Program-made: the position numbers and the translations under genes | Notes under the pieces: generated by a model | Told to the model about the DNA's origin: nothing | Seen by the model: only the letters and a program-made list of their open reading frames with translations | The model's database searches: none | Source: Manihot esculenta | Lineage: Eukaryota; Streptophyta; Magnoliopsida; Malpighiales; Euphorbiaceae | Direction of reading: 5' to 3' | Length of the DNA stretch: 64,000 bases | Assembly (NCBI RefSeq): GCF_001659605.2 | Contig: NC_035173.2 | Coordinates: 10,807,065 to 10,871,064, forward strand | Shown here: positions 23,040 through 33,537 of the stretch, one piece after another | Position numbering within the stretch: the first letter of the stretch is position 1 | Layout of the letters: the number at the start of each line of letters is the position of its first letter

Positions 23040-24560
23040 GAAAGTTTCATCACGACGGTGTAAAAGGTAGTTTTGGACAAAATGGAGAGTAAAACACTCT
23101 CCATTTCTATGCTTAAGGTAAGAGTTTCTATCCCTTATGCCTATTCCAAATCAAATAACTTTTTTGAGGAATGTTCTTGGTTTTGAAGATTTTTGAGGTT
23201 AGATTCTAGGAGAGCTCGACTCTGAAATTTCCCTCTCATAGCTGATCTCATTGATCAAGAGGTAAGCCGAATCCTTTTTAATTTCAGATCTTTATTCTTT
23301 AAAGTTTAAAATTTTTAAAATTCAGCTTTACATGTAGTTAGTTTCATAGATTTGAATTAAGTTTTGAATGTTTGAACTTCTTAGTGGTATTTGAATTTTG
23401 CCTTTATAGTCCTTTGTTTTGGATCATATTGGGGTTTTTTTAAGGGTTTGGATAATATTTTTTGGCCATTGGTTTGTATTGTTCTGAATTAGTTTTTCAC
23501 TGCTACTGCTAGTGTGGTGTTTTGGGCTCTTTTGGAGCCATTTTGAGGCTATTTGTGTGAATTTGGGACATATAAGATATATGCAGAAATGAGTTTAGTT
23601 TTATTCCAACACCCATGTCCGACAACCGAAATCCTCTTTAGTTTGAGGTTAAGTTCTAAATCTGTTTGAAGGATTTTATTAAAAGTGAGTGTTGGGTTTA
23701 AAATCGAATTTAACTGAATAAATAAAAAGTTAAAATTTTGATATTTATAAAACCTGAACTGAACTGATTTTGATTAAAAATCAAATCGAATTGGTCTGAT
23801 CCGATTGGATTCAGTTCGATTTGATCAGTTTAAATTTTTAATAAATTTTTTATTTTTTACACCTTATTTTTATTTTTAATATTTAAAAATTCAATGGAAA
23901 TATTTTAACTTTAATTATAATCTAATCTCTATATTATTAAAAATAATATACTATTATCACTAATCGATTCGATTTGATTTTTTCTGATCACAATCAAATC
24001 AAATCAAAATAACCAAAATTTTTAAAATTAAAAACTGAACTAAATCGAAATAAATAAAAAACTGAACAAAATTTCTGAATTAATTTAATTCGATCGATTT
24101 TTTTAATTCAAATCGAATACTGCTGATTATAAAATGAAAATTAAGTTTTGAACTTATCCAGGGAATTTTTAGGCCACTGAAGGACCCGCCAGAAGTCTCT
24201 CCAACTTTTTTTCATGTGTTTGCTTAGTCTATTATTGAATGTTTGCAGATAGTTTAAGTGGAGTTTATGACGATATTTATACAGAGGCTTTCTCATTTAA
24301 GTTTAAGGCATGTAGAATCGAACTTAAGAAACTGAGAGAATTAGAGGTAAGGTAGTGTAATCTATTCGCAAAACAATTCAACTTTTTTTCTTGATGTTTC
24401 TATGTATTAGCTCAGTTTATTATGTGGATGTTTAGGAGTAGTCTAAGAGGAGTTTATAATGATATTATATAGAATTTTCTCATTTTTATGTAGAATAGGA
24501 CTTAAAATTGAGAGAATCATAGGTAAGACGATTTAATCCATTTCTAAAACAATGTATATG
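23040..24560 (+). repeat. LTR-like relic with repeated GAGGTAAG sites
   Basis: Transcribed-looking, T-rich sequence with CTCTCC clusters and several donor-like words: AGAGGTAAGCCGAATCC near 23260, and AGAGGTAAGGTAG and ATAGGTAAGACG near 24350 and 24520. The block at about 24219-24375 is repeated imperfectly at about 24404-24555. The first site resembles the AAGAGGTAAGGGCCGATC segment in the chromovirus LTRs, so this may be a decayed gypsy LTR/leader. Termini are not found. Confidence 0.3.
23730..24125. repeat. Degenerate AACTGAACT/AATCGAAT-type dispersed repeat
   Basis: A low-complexity mix of AACTGAACTGA, AATCAAATCGAA, TTCAGTTCGATTTGAT and their complements on both arms (23750-23840 against 23960-24120). 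It suggests a degenerate inverted-repeat element. A similar stretch lies in MRD1 intron 8 at about 14490-14600. The class is not identified. Confidence 0.3.
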
Positions 24561-24899
24561 ATAGGCTAAGGAGGTAAGTAAACTTGAACTTTTAATATTT
24601 AAAATGTTAAACTTAAATAAGCATCTTCATGCATTATTCTTATTAGGCCAATTCACCTTAAAAAGTTAAATATTTACGCATTTTGATAATTTATCCAAAC
24701 GTTTCAATTTCCATAATTTATGAATTGATTGGAGCGAGGATGAGCACATTTGGATTAAAAAGGAAATTTTATTTTTTTATAAATGAAAGAGCAAAGATCT
24801 GTTCTCTTCGGGAGGAAGAAGAAAGGGGCTTTGCTTTCAGGACTCTTCCCAAAACCAGAGCTCTTATTTATTATTATTTTTTACTTTAATTTTTTTTAT

Positions 24900-25956
24900 A
24901 AATTCATTGGCTTCTTCTTTTATTTTATGGGCTGAGTATGACATATTTAATAGGGCATAATTCTTATACTTATTTTGATCATCCCTTCATCGGGAGACTA
25001 GATAACCTTCGTGTTCTTCTCTGTATTCTTATTTTTCCGGCTTCAGGTTTTGTTTTTGGCTCATTTTTTTACTCTTCCTGTCCTTCCTAGTGCCTTAGAA
25101 CAACCCGTACTCGCTTTCTGCTGTTTTCTTTCAGTGCTTCGTCTGATGATTTCTCCTCCTTGAACTTGTCTTTTCCTTTGAACCGCATCTGATTTGCCCT
25201 TATCCGAGGCTTTGAGGTGTCAATGAGACTTTCTCCCTTCTACTGAGAGTTATGAGTGATGCCTCTTCCCGAGCTTTGCATTGTTCGAAAGTAAGCTGGA
25301 ATCTTCTGACGTACTGGAGCATCTGCTCAATGCTCAAGTTATTGAGATCTACTTCATTGATTATTGAGGGTGCGTTTTGTCTACTGTTAGGGGTGGAAGA
25401 AATGATGGCTTCCTTATTAGATCTGCAAGAAGGAGAGGGTGAGGTAGTTAGCGCCTACAACAGCCACTCCGATGCTCAAATCAGTAAACTGAAGAATAAG
25501 GCGGGACTAAGAAATTGCTGAGAATTCAGAGAATTAGTGTGAGAGAATAGTGTACCTTTGTCTATGTGATTGTTGATTTTTATACCATAAGAGGATAGTT
25601 AATTATAGTATTTTCTTATAATCTGGCGATTATGTGGCCGGCTCGCTGATAAGGGATCTTCATCCGCTAATTATTTGGATATCCATGATTGAAGGCGTAA
25701 AGAAGATTTGCTGGATTGTAACTGTTAACGATAACTTTCTTATGGAGATTCACATTGAAGTTGAGAGGGTGAGTCTGTCCGACCCGAGGCTGACTTGTCC
25801 TGAGATAGGTTTTCTTTCTCTTAGTTCTAAGCACAATGGTCATCTGAGTTTTCATGAGGAGCCGGGCGTCTGAGTATTTATGAGGATATAGTCATTCGAG
25901 TCTTTTTTTTTTACGAGTGGTATCATGTATCGGCATACTGAATCCTCCACGTGACC
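24900..25956 (-). mobile_element. Relic of a gypsy LTR plus gag start, minus strand
   Basis: On the minus strand a TATA-like GGTATAAAAATC (about 25578-25589) is followed by a leader ending in a GAGCATCGGAGTGGCTG phrase (about 25460-25480). That phrase resembles the U5/leader of Tat-type gypsy elements. Next come about 75 open codons containing L-S-I-E-Q-M-L-Q-Y-V-R-R-F-Q and R-E-E-A-S-L-I-T-L, reminiscent of a gag start, then stops. The chromovirus at 25962 may have inserted into this relic. A CACTG-family G-box (CACGTG) lies at 25948-25953. The assignment rests on resemblance only. Confidence 0.4.
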
Positions 25957-25961
25957 CTATC
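25957..25961. repeat. Target-site duplication CTATC, left copy
   Basis: CTATC precedes the 5' LTR start TGTAATACC at 25962. The same five bases follow the 3' LTR end at 35847-35851. This shows a single unrearranged integration event. Confidence 0.9.
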
Positions 25962-26139
25962 TGTAATACCCGGCTAGACTTCGGTATCGGAATTCCTACC
26001 GTCCGGTGGAATCTCGGATGTCGGAAGCCTCTAGTGGGGTAGAAACATGTTTTTATAAAATGGTTTAATGTATTTCATGATTTTAAGTAAAAAGGAAATG
26101 AGTTTTTGCATGAAAATAACCTTGGAGGAAAACTCAGGT

Positions 26140-26282
26140 TCGGCCGCCAAACCTCAAGTTCGGCCGCCGAACATGCATGCGCTTCGGGTGTGCCTTAGGC
26201 CCCCAAAAGCATAAGTGAGGGAAGTCCAGGTTCGGCCGCCGAACATGGCATGCATGCGGAGGCACTTTCGGCTCCCGAACGT
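26140..26282 (+). promoter_or_regulatory. Palindrome cluster upstream of the LTR TATA box
   Basis: Three copies of TTCGGCCGCC(G/A)AA plus CGGCTCCCGAAC occur within about 140 bp, immediately upstream of TATAAAG. The 13-mer is a perfect inverted repeat around a central C and contains GCCGCC, the core recognised by plant ERF-type AP2 factors. Use as an enhancer is inferred. Confidence 0.4.
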
Positions 26283-26298
26283 GGCCTGGCCAGCCACC

Positions 26299-26305
26299 TA
26301 TAAAG
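26299..26305 (+). promoter_or_regulatory. TATA box of the 5' LTR
   Basis: TATAAAG in the context CCACCTATAAAGGGGTCCC. The same motif is at 33895-33901 in the 3' LTR and, inverted, in the two solo LTRs (TTTTATAG/TTTTATAA near 3885 and 4995). It marks the U3/R side of the LTR. Confidence 0.65.
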
Positions 26306-26819
26306 GGGTCCCTTAGCCGAAAACGGGCGAGCTTTTTTCCCATTTTCGGTCAAGGTGAGCTCTCCGCCGCCCCTCACCGATCTTGAGTTCTTTCCTTCAA
26401 ATTTTTCACGATTTTCATTAGTTTTATCCTTGTTTTGAAGATTTTGAGCTTTTGAGCAAGTTTTGGAGCTTGGAGGTTCAAGGAAACTCTCTCTCTCCCA
26501 TTTTCCGAGCTAGGGTCGTTCTCCTCTCGATCTTCAAGAGGTAAGGGCCGATCTTGAGCTTATGGCATGTTTTAAGTAAGTTTTAAGTAGATCTATGGGG
26601 TAGAATGCATGTTTAGCTCATAGTTAGGTTTATGGGTTTATGTTATGTTTTTGGACAATGTGAATGCTTGATGTGTTGTAGATGGGGTTTGAGTTAGTTT
26701 GAAGCCCCTAGGAACTTGTATGCTTGAGTATGTATGTTGTAGAATAGGTTTATGCATGTTTGAAAAGTTTGGGAGGCGTATGTGCATGAGGAACCAAGTT
26801 TCTGCCCTTTGGCAGAAAC

Positions 26820-27070
26820 CAGGTTCGGCAGCCGAAGGACTTTCGGCCGCCGAACTTGCCTGGGAGGCAAGCCTTTCGGCTGCTGAAGCCTGCCCCCGAA
26901 AGAGGACTTTCGTCTCTGGAGGGCAGTTTCGGCCGCCGAAAGTGCCGTCGAACATGCATGAGTTTCGTCTCTGTCTGGGAGTTTCGGCCGCCGAAGGTGC
27001 CGCCGAACCTGCCTGACTTTCAGCTTTGGAGGGACTTTCGGCCGCCGAACCTGCCGCCGAAAGTGCCCTG
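26820..27070 (+). repeat. TTCGGC(C/A)GCCGAA array in the transcribed part of the 5' LTR
   Basis: About seven copies of TTTCGGCCGCCGAA or one-base variants (CAGCC, CTGCTG, CGTCG) lie within 250 bp, separated by GACTTTCGTCTCTGGAGGG-like linkers. The array is CpG-dense in an otherwise AT-rich region. Each unit can form a 6-bp stem in RNA or DNA. The same array is in the 3' LTR (about 34420-34665) and, inverted, in both solo LTRs. Confidence 0.75.
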
Positions 27071-28192
27071 TCCAGCCTTCCTTTGCATGTTTTTCTATGA
27101 TTGTTTTATGATGTTTTAGGGGGTTTTTGGGGAGTAGTTTAGAGTTATGTTCATGTATGTTTGGTCCCTCATTTGAGTCCACCTGTGTAGGTTCGGACCC
27201 GAGGAACCGAGGACCCCAGCAGTGAGTCAGCTGCTCCAGTGTCTGGTCAGAGCTATCCAGAGGTGAGTGGAATAACTTATTACGTTTAAAGCAAACAGAT
27301 GGACATTTTTAGCATGACTCACGCATCATTAATGCCATGAGATATACTAGGTTGTTGCATTAGAATTCACGAATATGTTGCATTGCATAAATTGTTGTTG
27401 ATGTGGATGAATGTTGGATGATCCATAGTCCTCGACCTATGATGTGACGATATGATATGTACGGTATGGAAAGTAAGACCAGTGGGACCCATTCTACGTT
27501 CGCTGACACTATGTAAGAGAAAGACCAGGACCCATTCTACGTTCTGGCACAGTTGGACTATGTAAAGGACTATTGGTGACAAATTCATCCTTGATGTGAT
27601 TAGCTGTGATGTGATGCATTCCATGTTATCATATATTTTAAAAGTTTTATTATTCTGCACACTGGGCTCTAGTAGCTCACCCCTCTCCCTAAATCCCCAG
27701 GTTTGCAGGTACAGGGTAGACCAGGAGGTCCGCAAGAGTATTGAAGTCATGTGTTTGTAATAGATATAGTGTGGACATGATAAATTGTAAAACGATGTAA
27801 AGCAATGTATGTAATGATATTGAGGATTAGATATTGTGCTTGACCCAATGTGTAAGGTATCCCTTTTTATACATGATCTTAGATGATTTGTGATGTTTAT
27901 GTAAACCAACTCAACATATGTTGTATTGCCCATTGGGGCATTGATGAGATCCCACAGAGGGGTCATGGTTATGATTATGACTATGTTCAGTGCATGCACA
28001 GGTTGAGTTTGGTGTATGATAGAATGTATGAAAGAAAAGTTTTAAATTTTTATTTTTTATGAATGTTGTCGATCATGTATGGGATTAAGCAGGTTCACAG
28101 GATGTATGTTAGGCTTGCTACGGGTCCCGGCGGCCTTAAGCAGACCTGGATCCTAGCGCCGGTAGCGGTCCGATTTTCGGGTCGTTACAGAA

Positions 28193-28205
28193 TGGTATCA
28201 GAGCC
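28193..28205 (+). promoter_or_regulatory. Primer binding site, initiator tRNA-Met type
   Basis: TGGTATCAGAGCC begins three bases after the 5' LTR end. It is the usual plant tRNA-iMet complementary sequence used to prime minus-strand DNA synthesis. Confidence 0.9.
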
Positions 28206-28459
28206 CTAGGTTCATAGGATCGGACCTAGAGTGTCGGGCTCATAGATGTTCTAGAAGGTCAAGCACAATAGGAAGATCATGTCCACTAGAATAGGATGTT
28301 GAGTCCTGTCTTGTATGATGATGTGAAATGCCATGATTATATACATGTGCGTTAATGCTATGATATGAATGATATGTATGTGATGCGGGTTCATGTGTTT
28401 CCACATGAACCATATGATGCTAATGTTTGTGTGATGTGTACTGTTTTTCAGAAAACAGG

Positions 28460-31400
28460 ATGAGAGGAACCCGTCGATCTGCAAGATTGACTGGAGTACC
28501 ACTTGAGGATGAGGGCACGAGCGCCCGTCCTCCTGCATTGCCTAGGGCAATGTCATGTAGATCAAACAGAGAAAGAGTGTCAAGGGACCCTAGAAGGTCT
28601 TTTGATGCTAGCAGAAGGGGGACAGATAAAGGAGGAAGTTCTTCAGATGTGAGGGAGGTTATGGAAGAGGATCAGAGGAGGGATGGGAATCTGGATGTCA
28701 GCATGGCGGAAGAAGGGACAGGGGAGTCACAGGGAGGTGCTCAGGCCTCGGGGTATGGTTTTCCACCCCATTATCTACCCTTCCCACAGGGTTCAAGGTA
28801 TCCGATGGGAGGCACATCGGATTACTCCAGCTTTAACCCCTACCCTACCTACATGCCTTATCCACCTTTCTATCCACCTTACAAATAGTACCCAGCTTAT
28901 CCATCCTCACCCTTCTATCCTAACCCGGCAAACCCCACCTCGGGGAATGCTGCACCCCCACCTCCACCACCTACAGAACCAGCAGCCCCAGTTACTCAAC
29001 CTCCTAGACCTAGCTCAGCCGGTGGGAGCAAAGTAAAGATGACAGATTACCTTAAGCTGGATGCTCCCAAATACAAGTCAGAGGATGATCCCTTTGAGTA
29101 CCTGAGAGTAGTGAAGACAATAACTGATGAGCTAGGGGCAGATGACAGTAGGGCCATTCAGATGGCAGGGTTCACTTTGAAGTGGAAAAAGGCACGGGAA
29201 TGGTTCAAGTGTTATGTGGACCCGAGACTAGACGGCATGACATGGGAGGAATTTGCGAATGAGTTCGCTGGATGGGCTTTTCCAGACAGTTCCAAAGAAC
29301 TGAAGATGATTGAGTTTGAACAGCTGAGGCAGACAGAGCACATGAGTGTAGAGGAGTTCACGGATAAATTCTTGGAGCTATTGCCTTTTTCAGGGCAAGC
29401 TCTAGATACAGATTCGAAGAAAGCCAAGAGATATGTTATGAAACTGCATTCTAGGTACTCCTCTTTGATTCAGTCAGTTGAGAGGGAAAGTTTCCACATT
29501 GTGGTGGATATGGCGCGAAGGATGGAGGCTAGTGCTATAGTTGAGGGGTCAGTGAAGCAGTCAGTGACCCAGTCTTCAGGGGTTAAGACCCCAAGCAGAG
29601 GAGGGCCAGGTCTCTCTTCTCAGAGCTCAGGTAGCAAGAGGTGGGATAACACCACCAAGAAGCCGAAGAAGAACAAGTTTTGGAGTAAGTTGAAGTCCGG
29701 TCTGGGTTTAGGCGGTGGCTGGAGCTCAGGCTCAAATGGTACAGAATGCCTAAGGTGTGGGAGGCCACACAAGGGAGTGTGTCGAGCTGGGACTAATACA
29801 TGTTTCAGATGTGGACAGGAGGGACACATGGCTCGGGAGTGTCCTAGAGCACCTTTTATGGGCCAGCCCCAGCAGACAGCTTCCGGTAGTGTGGCGCAGC
29901 CAGCAGCTCCAACCACAACTCAGGGCAGTGGCAGAGGTAGAGGGAGAGGGGCATCCTCTTCTTCTGGTTCCCGAGGTGAAGGTCCATCAGCTCCAGCCAG
30001 GATCTTCACCATGACACAGCAGGAGGCTAACACATCCAACATCGTGGTGTCAGGTAATCTCATCATTGGGTGTTCTGATGTGTATGCATTAATGGACCCG
30101 GGTGCATCTCATTCTTTTATTGCTCCGAGAGCCGTTGAGAGGTTGGGTCTGATAGTCTCTGGGTTAGAGTGTCCCCTATGGGTCAGTGGACCCAAGTGTG
30201 ACCCGTCAGTGGCAGAGTCAGTCTGCCAGTACAGTCCAGTTTTTGTTGAGGGAAGATGCCTCTCCGCCGACCTTGTGGTTCTAGATTTGACAGACTTTGA
30301 TGTCATTCTAGGGATGGATTGGCTATCTACCCATGGTGCTACCTTGGACTGCAGAGACAAGGTAGTCAGGTTCAGAGATCAGAACGGGTCAGAGGTCGTC
30401 TTCAGAGGAGACAAGAGGGGTACACCTAGAGGTCTGATATCAGCTCTTTAGGCTCGTAGGTTGCTTAGGAAGGGATGTCAGGGGTATTTGGCTCATGTGA
30501 GAGAGCTAGATAGTCAGGTCAGGGAGCCAGCCTCGGTGCCAGTTGTCAGAGAATTTCAGGATGTTTTTCCAGACGAGCTTCTAGGTTTACCACCTGCTAG
30601 GGAGATAGAGTTCGAGATAGAGTTGACGCCTGGAACTAGACCGATCTCTATCCCTCCCTACAGGATGGCCCCAGCCGAGTTGAAGGAATTGAAAGAACAG
30701 TTGCAAGAACTGGTAGAAAAGGGCTTCATCCGACAGAGTACCTCACCTTGGGGTGCTCCAGTCTTGTTTGTGAGAAAGAAGGATGGATCCCTTAGACTTT
30801 GTATCGACTACAGGCAGTTGAACAAAGTCACTACCAAGAATAGGTACCCTCGGCCAAGGATCGATGATCTATTCGACCAACTAGCAGGAGCGGGTTGTTT
30901 CTCCAAAATAGATCTGAGATCTGGGTACCATCAGCTGAGGATCAGAGATGAGGATGTGCCAAAGACAGCTTTCAGGACCAGATATGGGCATTATGAGTTC
31001 CTTGTAATGCCGTTCGGGTTAACAAACGCCCCTGCAGCATTCATGGATCTCATGAATAGAGTGTTTAGCCAATACCTGGATCACTTTGTTATTGTCTTCA
31101 TAGATGATATCTTGGTGTATTCCAGGAACGCAGAGGAGCATGCCCATCATCTGAGGTTGGTTCTGCAGACCTTGAGGGAACATGGCTTGTATGCCAAGTT
31201 CTCTAAGTGTGAGTTCTGGCTGAGGAGCATTTCATTCTTGGGGCATGTAGTGTCAGGAAATGGGATAGAGGTGGACCCCAAGAAGATAGAAGCTGTGGCT
31301 AACTGGCCTAGACCCACTTCAGTGACAGAGATTAGAAGTTTCTTGGGTTTGGCAGGTTACTACAGGAGGTTCGTTCAGGGCTTCTCAAGGATTGCAGCTC

Positions 31401-33430
31401 CTCTGACCAGACTAACCAGGAAGAATCAGAAGTTTGTGTGGACCGACCAGTGCGAAGAGAGTTTTGAAGAGCTTAAGAAGAGATTAACATCGGCACCAGT
31501 GTTAACTTTGCCAGCTAGCAGTGAGGACTTCACGGTCTTCTGTGATGCATCCCGAGTGGGTTTGGGTTGTGTGTTAATGCAGAATGAAAGGGTGATTGCT
31601 TATGCTTCTAGACAGCTGAAGAAGCATGAGTTGAATTACCCCACACATGACCTAGAGATGGCAGCAGTAATCTTTGCACTCAAGATGTGGAGGCACTACC
31701 TCTATGGGGTTAAATGCGAGATCTTTACAGATCATAAGAGCCTACAGTATATCCTGAGTCAAAGAGATTTGAACTTGAGACAGAGAAGATGGGTGGAGCT
31801 GCTGAGTGACTATGATTGCAAGATTCAGTACCATCCGGGTAAGGCGAATGTTGTGGCAGATGCCTTAAGCCGGAAATCACTCCGCAGTTTATCCCACATA
31901 TCGACAGAGAGGAGGCCAGTGGTGAAGGAGTTTTACAAGCTCATTGAGGAAGGTCTACAGTTGGAGTTGTCTGGTACAGGTGCTTTGGTAGCCCAGATAA
32001 GAGTGGCACCCGTGTTTCTGGAGCAGGTGGCTCAGAAACAGCATGAGGACCCAGAGTTAGTGAAGATTGCCAGGACGGTTCAGTCAGGCAAAGATAGTGA
32101 GTTCAGATTCGACAACAAAGGGATCCTCCGCTATGGGAGCAGACTATGTGTACCAGATGACGTAGGGCTAAAAGGAGACATTATGAGAGAGGCTCATAAT
32201 GCAAGATACATCGTTCACCCCGGAGCCACCAAGATGTATCAAGATCTGAAGAAGGTTTATTGGTGGCCAGCTATGAAGAAAGAAGTGGCACAGTTTGTGT
32301 CAGCCTGCGAAGTGTGTCAGAGGGTGAAGCTGGAACATCAGAAGCCGGCTGAAATGCTTAACCCGCTACCTATTCCAGAGTGGAAATGAGAGAATATAGC
32401 TATGGACTTCGTAGTGGGGTTACCGGCGACGTCCAACAGATTGGACTCCATATGGGTGATTGTGGACAGACTCACCAAATCTGCTCACTTCATCCCTATC
32501 AGGAGTGGCTATTCTGTGGAAAAATTGGCGCAGGTGTATGTCGATGAGATCGTCAGACAGCATGGGGTTTCTGTTTCGATAGTGTTCGATAGAGGGCCCC
32601 AGTTCACCTCCAGATTTTGGCGGAGTCTGCAGAACGCCATGGGTACCAGGTTGGATTTTAGCACTGCTTTCCATCCACAACAATCAGAAAGGACCATCCA
32701 TACCATAGAGGATATGCTCAGAATGTGTGTGCTGGACTTTGGCGGTTCTTGGAGGCAGCATCTACCTTTGGTGGAGTTTGCCTACAATAACAGCCATCAT
32801 GCTAGCATCGGGATGGCTCCATATGAAGCTTTGTATGGGAGGAAGTGCAGATCACCTGTCTGCTGGGAAGAAGTTGGAGAAAAGGCCTTGGCAGGGCCTG
32901 AGCTAGTAGAGATTACCAGCAGGGTCGTACCCATAATCAGAGAAAGGATCAAGACTGCTGCAAGCAGACAGAAGAGTTATACAGACATCTACAGAAGACA
33001 GGTAGAGTTTTAGGAGGGGGATCTGGTATTGCTCAAGGTGTCTCCTATGAAAGGAGTGGTTCGCTTTGGGAAGAAAGGTAAACTAGCCCCACGATACATC
33101 AGACCCTTTGAAATCTTGCAAAAGATTGGGAATGTATCGTACAAGCTGGATTTACCTGCTTCAATGGAAAGAATCCATCCGGTTTTCCATGTTTCAATGT
33201 TGAGGAAGTTTGTGTCAGATCCGAGCAAGGTTCTCAGTGAGCCTGATGTGGAGGTCCAAGAGGATCTCACCTATGTTGAACAGCCAGTATGGATCATAGA
33301 CACCCAGATCAGAAAGCTAAGGAACAAGGAAATCCCGATGGTGAAAGTCCTGTGGAACCACCACAATTTGGAAGAATGCACTTAGGAGACACGGGAGTCC
33401 ATGCTCCAGCAATACCCTTATCTTTTCTAA
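28460..33430 (+). pseudogene. gag-pol polyprotein of the chromovirus, five in-frame stops
   Basis: A single frame runs from ATG 28460 to TAA 33428-33430. It is interrupted at 28886-28888 (TAG), 30449-30451 (TAG), 32387-32389 (TGA), 33011-33013 (TAG) and 33383-33385 (TAG). There is no frameshift, and all five can arise by single substitutions, mostly C-to-T or G-to-A type. Gag (from about 29039) ends with the zinc knuckle C-F-R-C-G-Q-E-G-H-M-A-R-E-C at 29799-29840. Protease follows at about 30085 (active-site motif D-P-G-A-S), then RT with F-I-D-D-I-L-V-Y (about 31100) and RNase H (about 31530-31870). Integrase has its zinc finger at about 32190-32330 and core from 32402. Relative to the family, the integrase lacks three residues just before the catalytic Glu (near 32680). 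The chromodomain-like tail (about 33270-33430) has the last stop inside it. The first 0.4 kb is a Pro/Tyr-rich N-terminal extension. Confidence 0.9.
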
Positions 33431-33524
33431 GGTTAGTTCTTTGTGAGTCCATGTGTTTTATATGTATGTTATGTTGTATGCTTTCCATGTGCTAGTTGAG
33501 GAACATTCGGGGACGAATGTTCTT

Positions 33525-33537
33525 AAGGGGGGGAGAA
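33525..33537 (+). promoter_or_regulatory. Polypurine tract
   Basis: AAGGGGGGGAGAA directly abuts the 3' LTR start at 33538. It is the plus-strand primer of reverse transcription. Confidence 0.9.

Larger units (their letters stand above)
25962..28189 (+). repeat. 5' LTR of the chromovirus
   Basis: It is 2228 bp and runs from TGTAATACCCGGC to GGGTCGTTACA. It contains a TATA box at 26299-26305. One TTCGGCCGCCGAA cluster lies upstream of TATA (about 26140-26280) and a denser one downstream (about 26820-27065). Splice-like sites lie at 26541, 27190, 27263 and 27708. The 3' LTR is about 80 bp longer because of two small internal duplications. The remaining differences look mostly like transitions. 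Confidence 0.92.

Noticed and set aside
25252..25873. Plus-strand ORFs at 25252-25521 and 25634-25873
   Set aside because: The protein-like signal and LTR-like signals are on the minus strand of the same interval.
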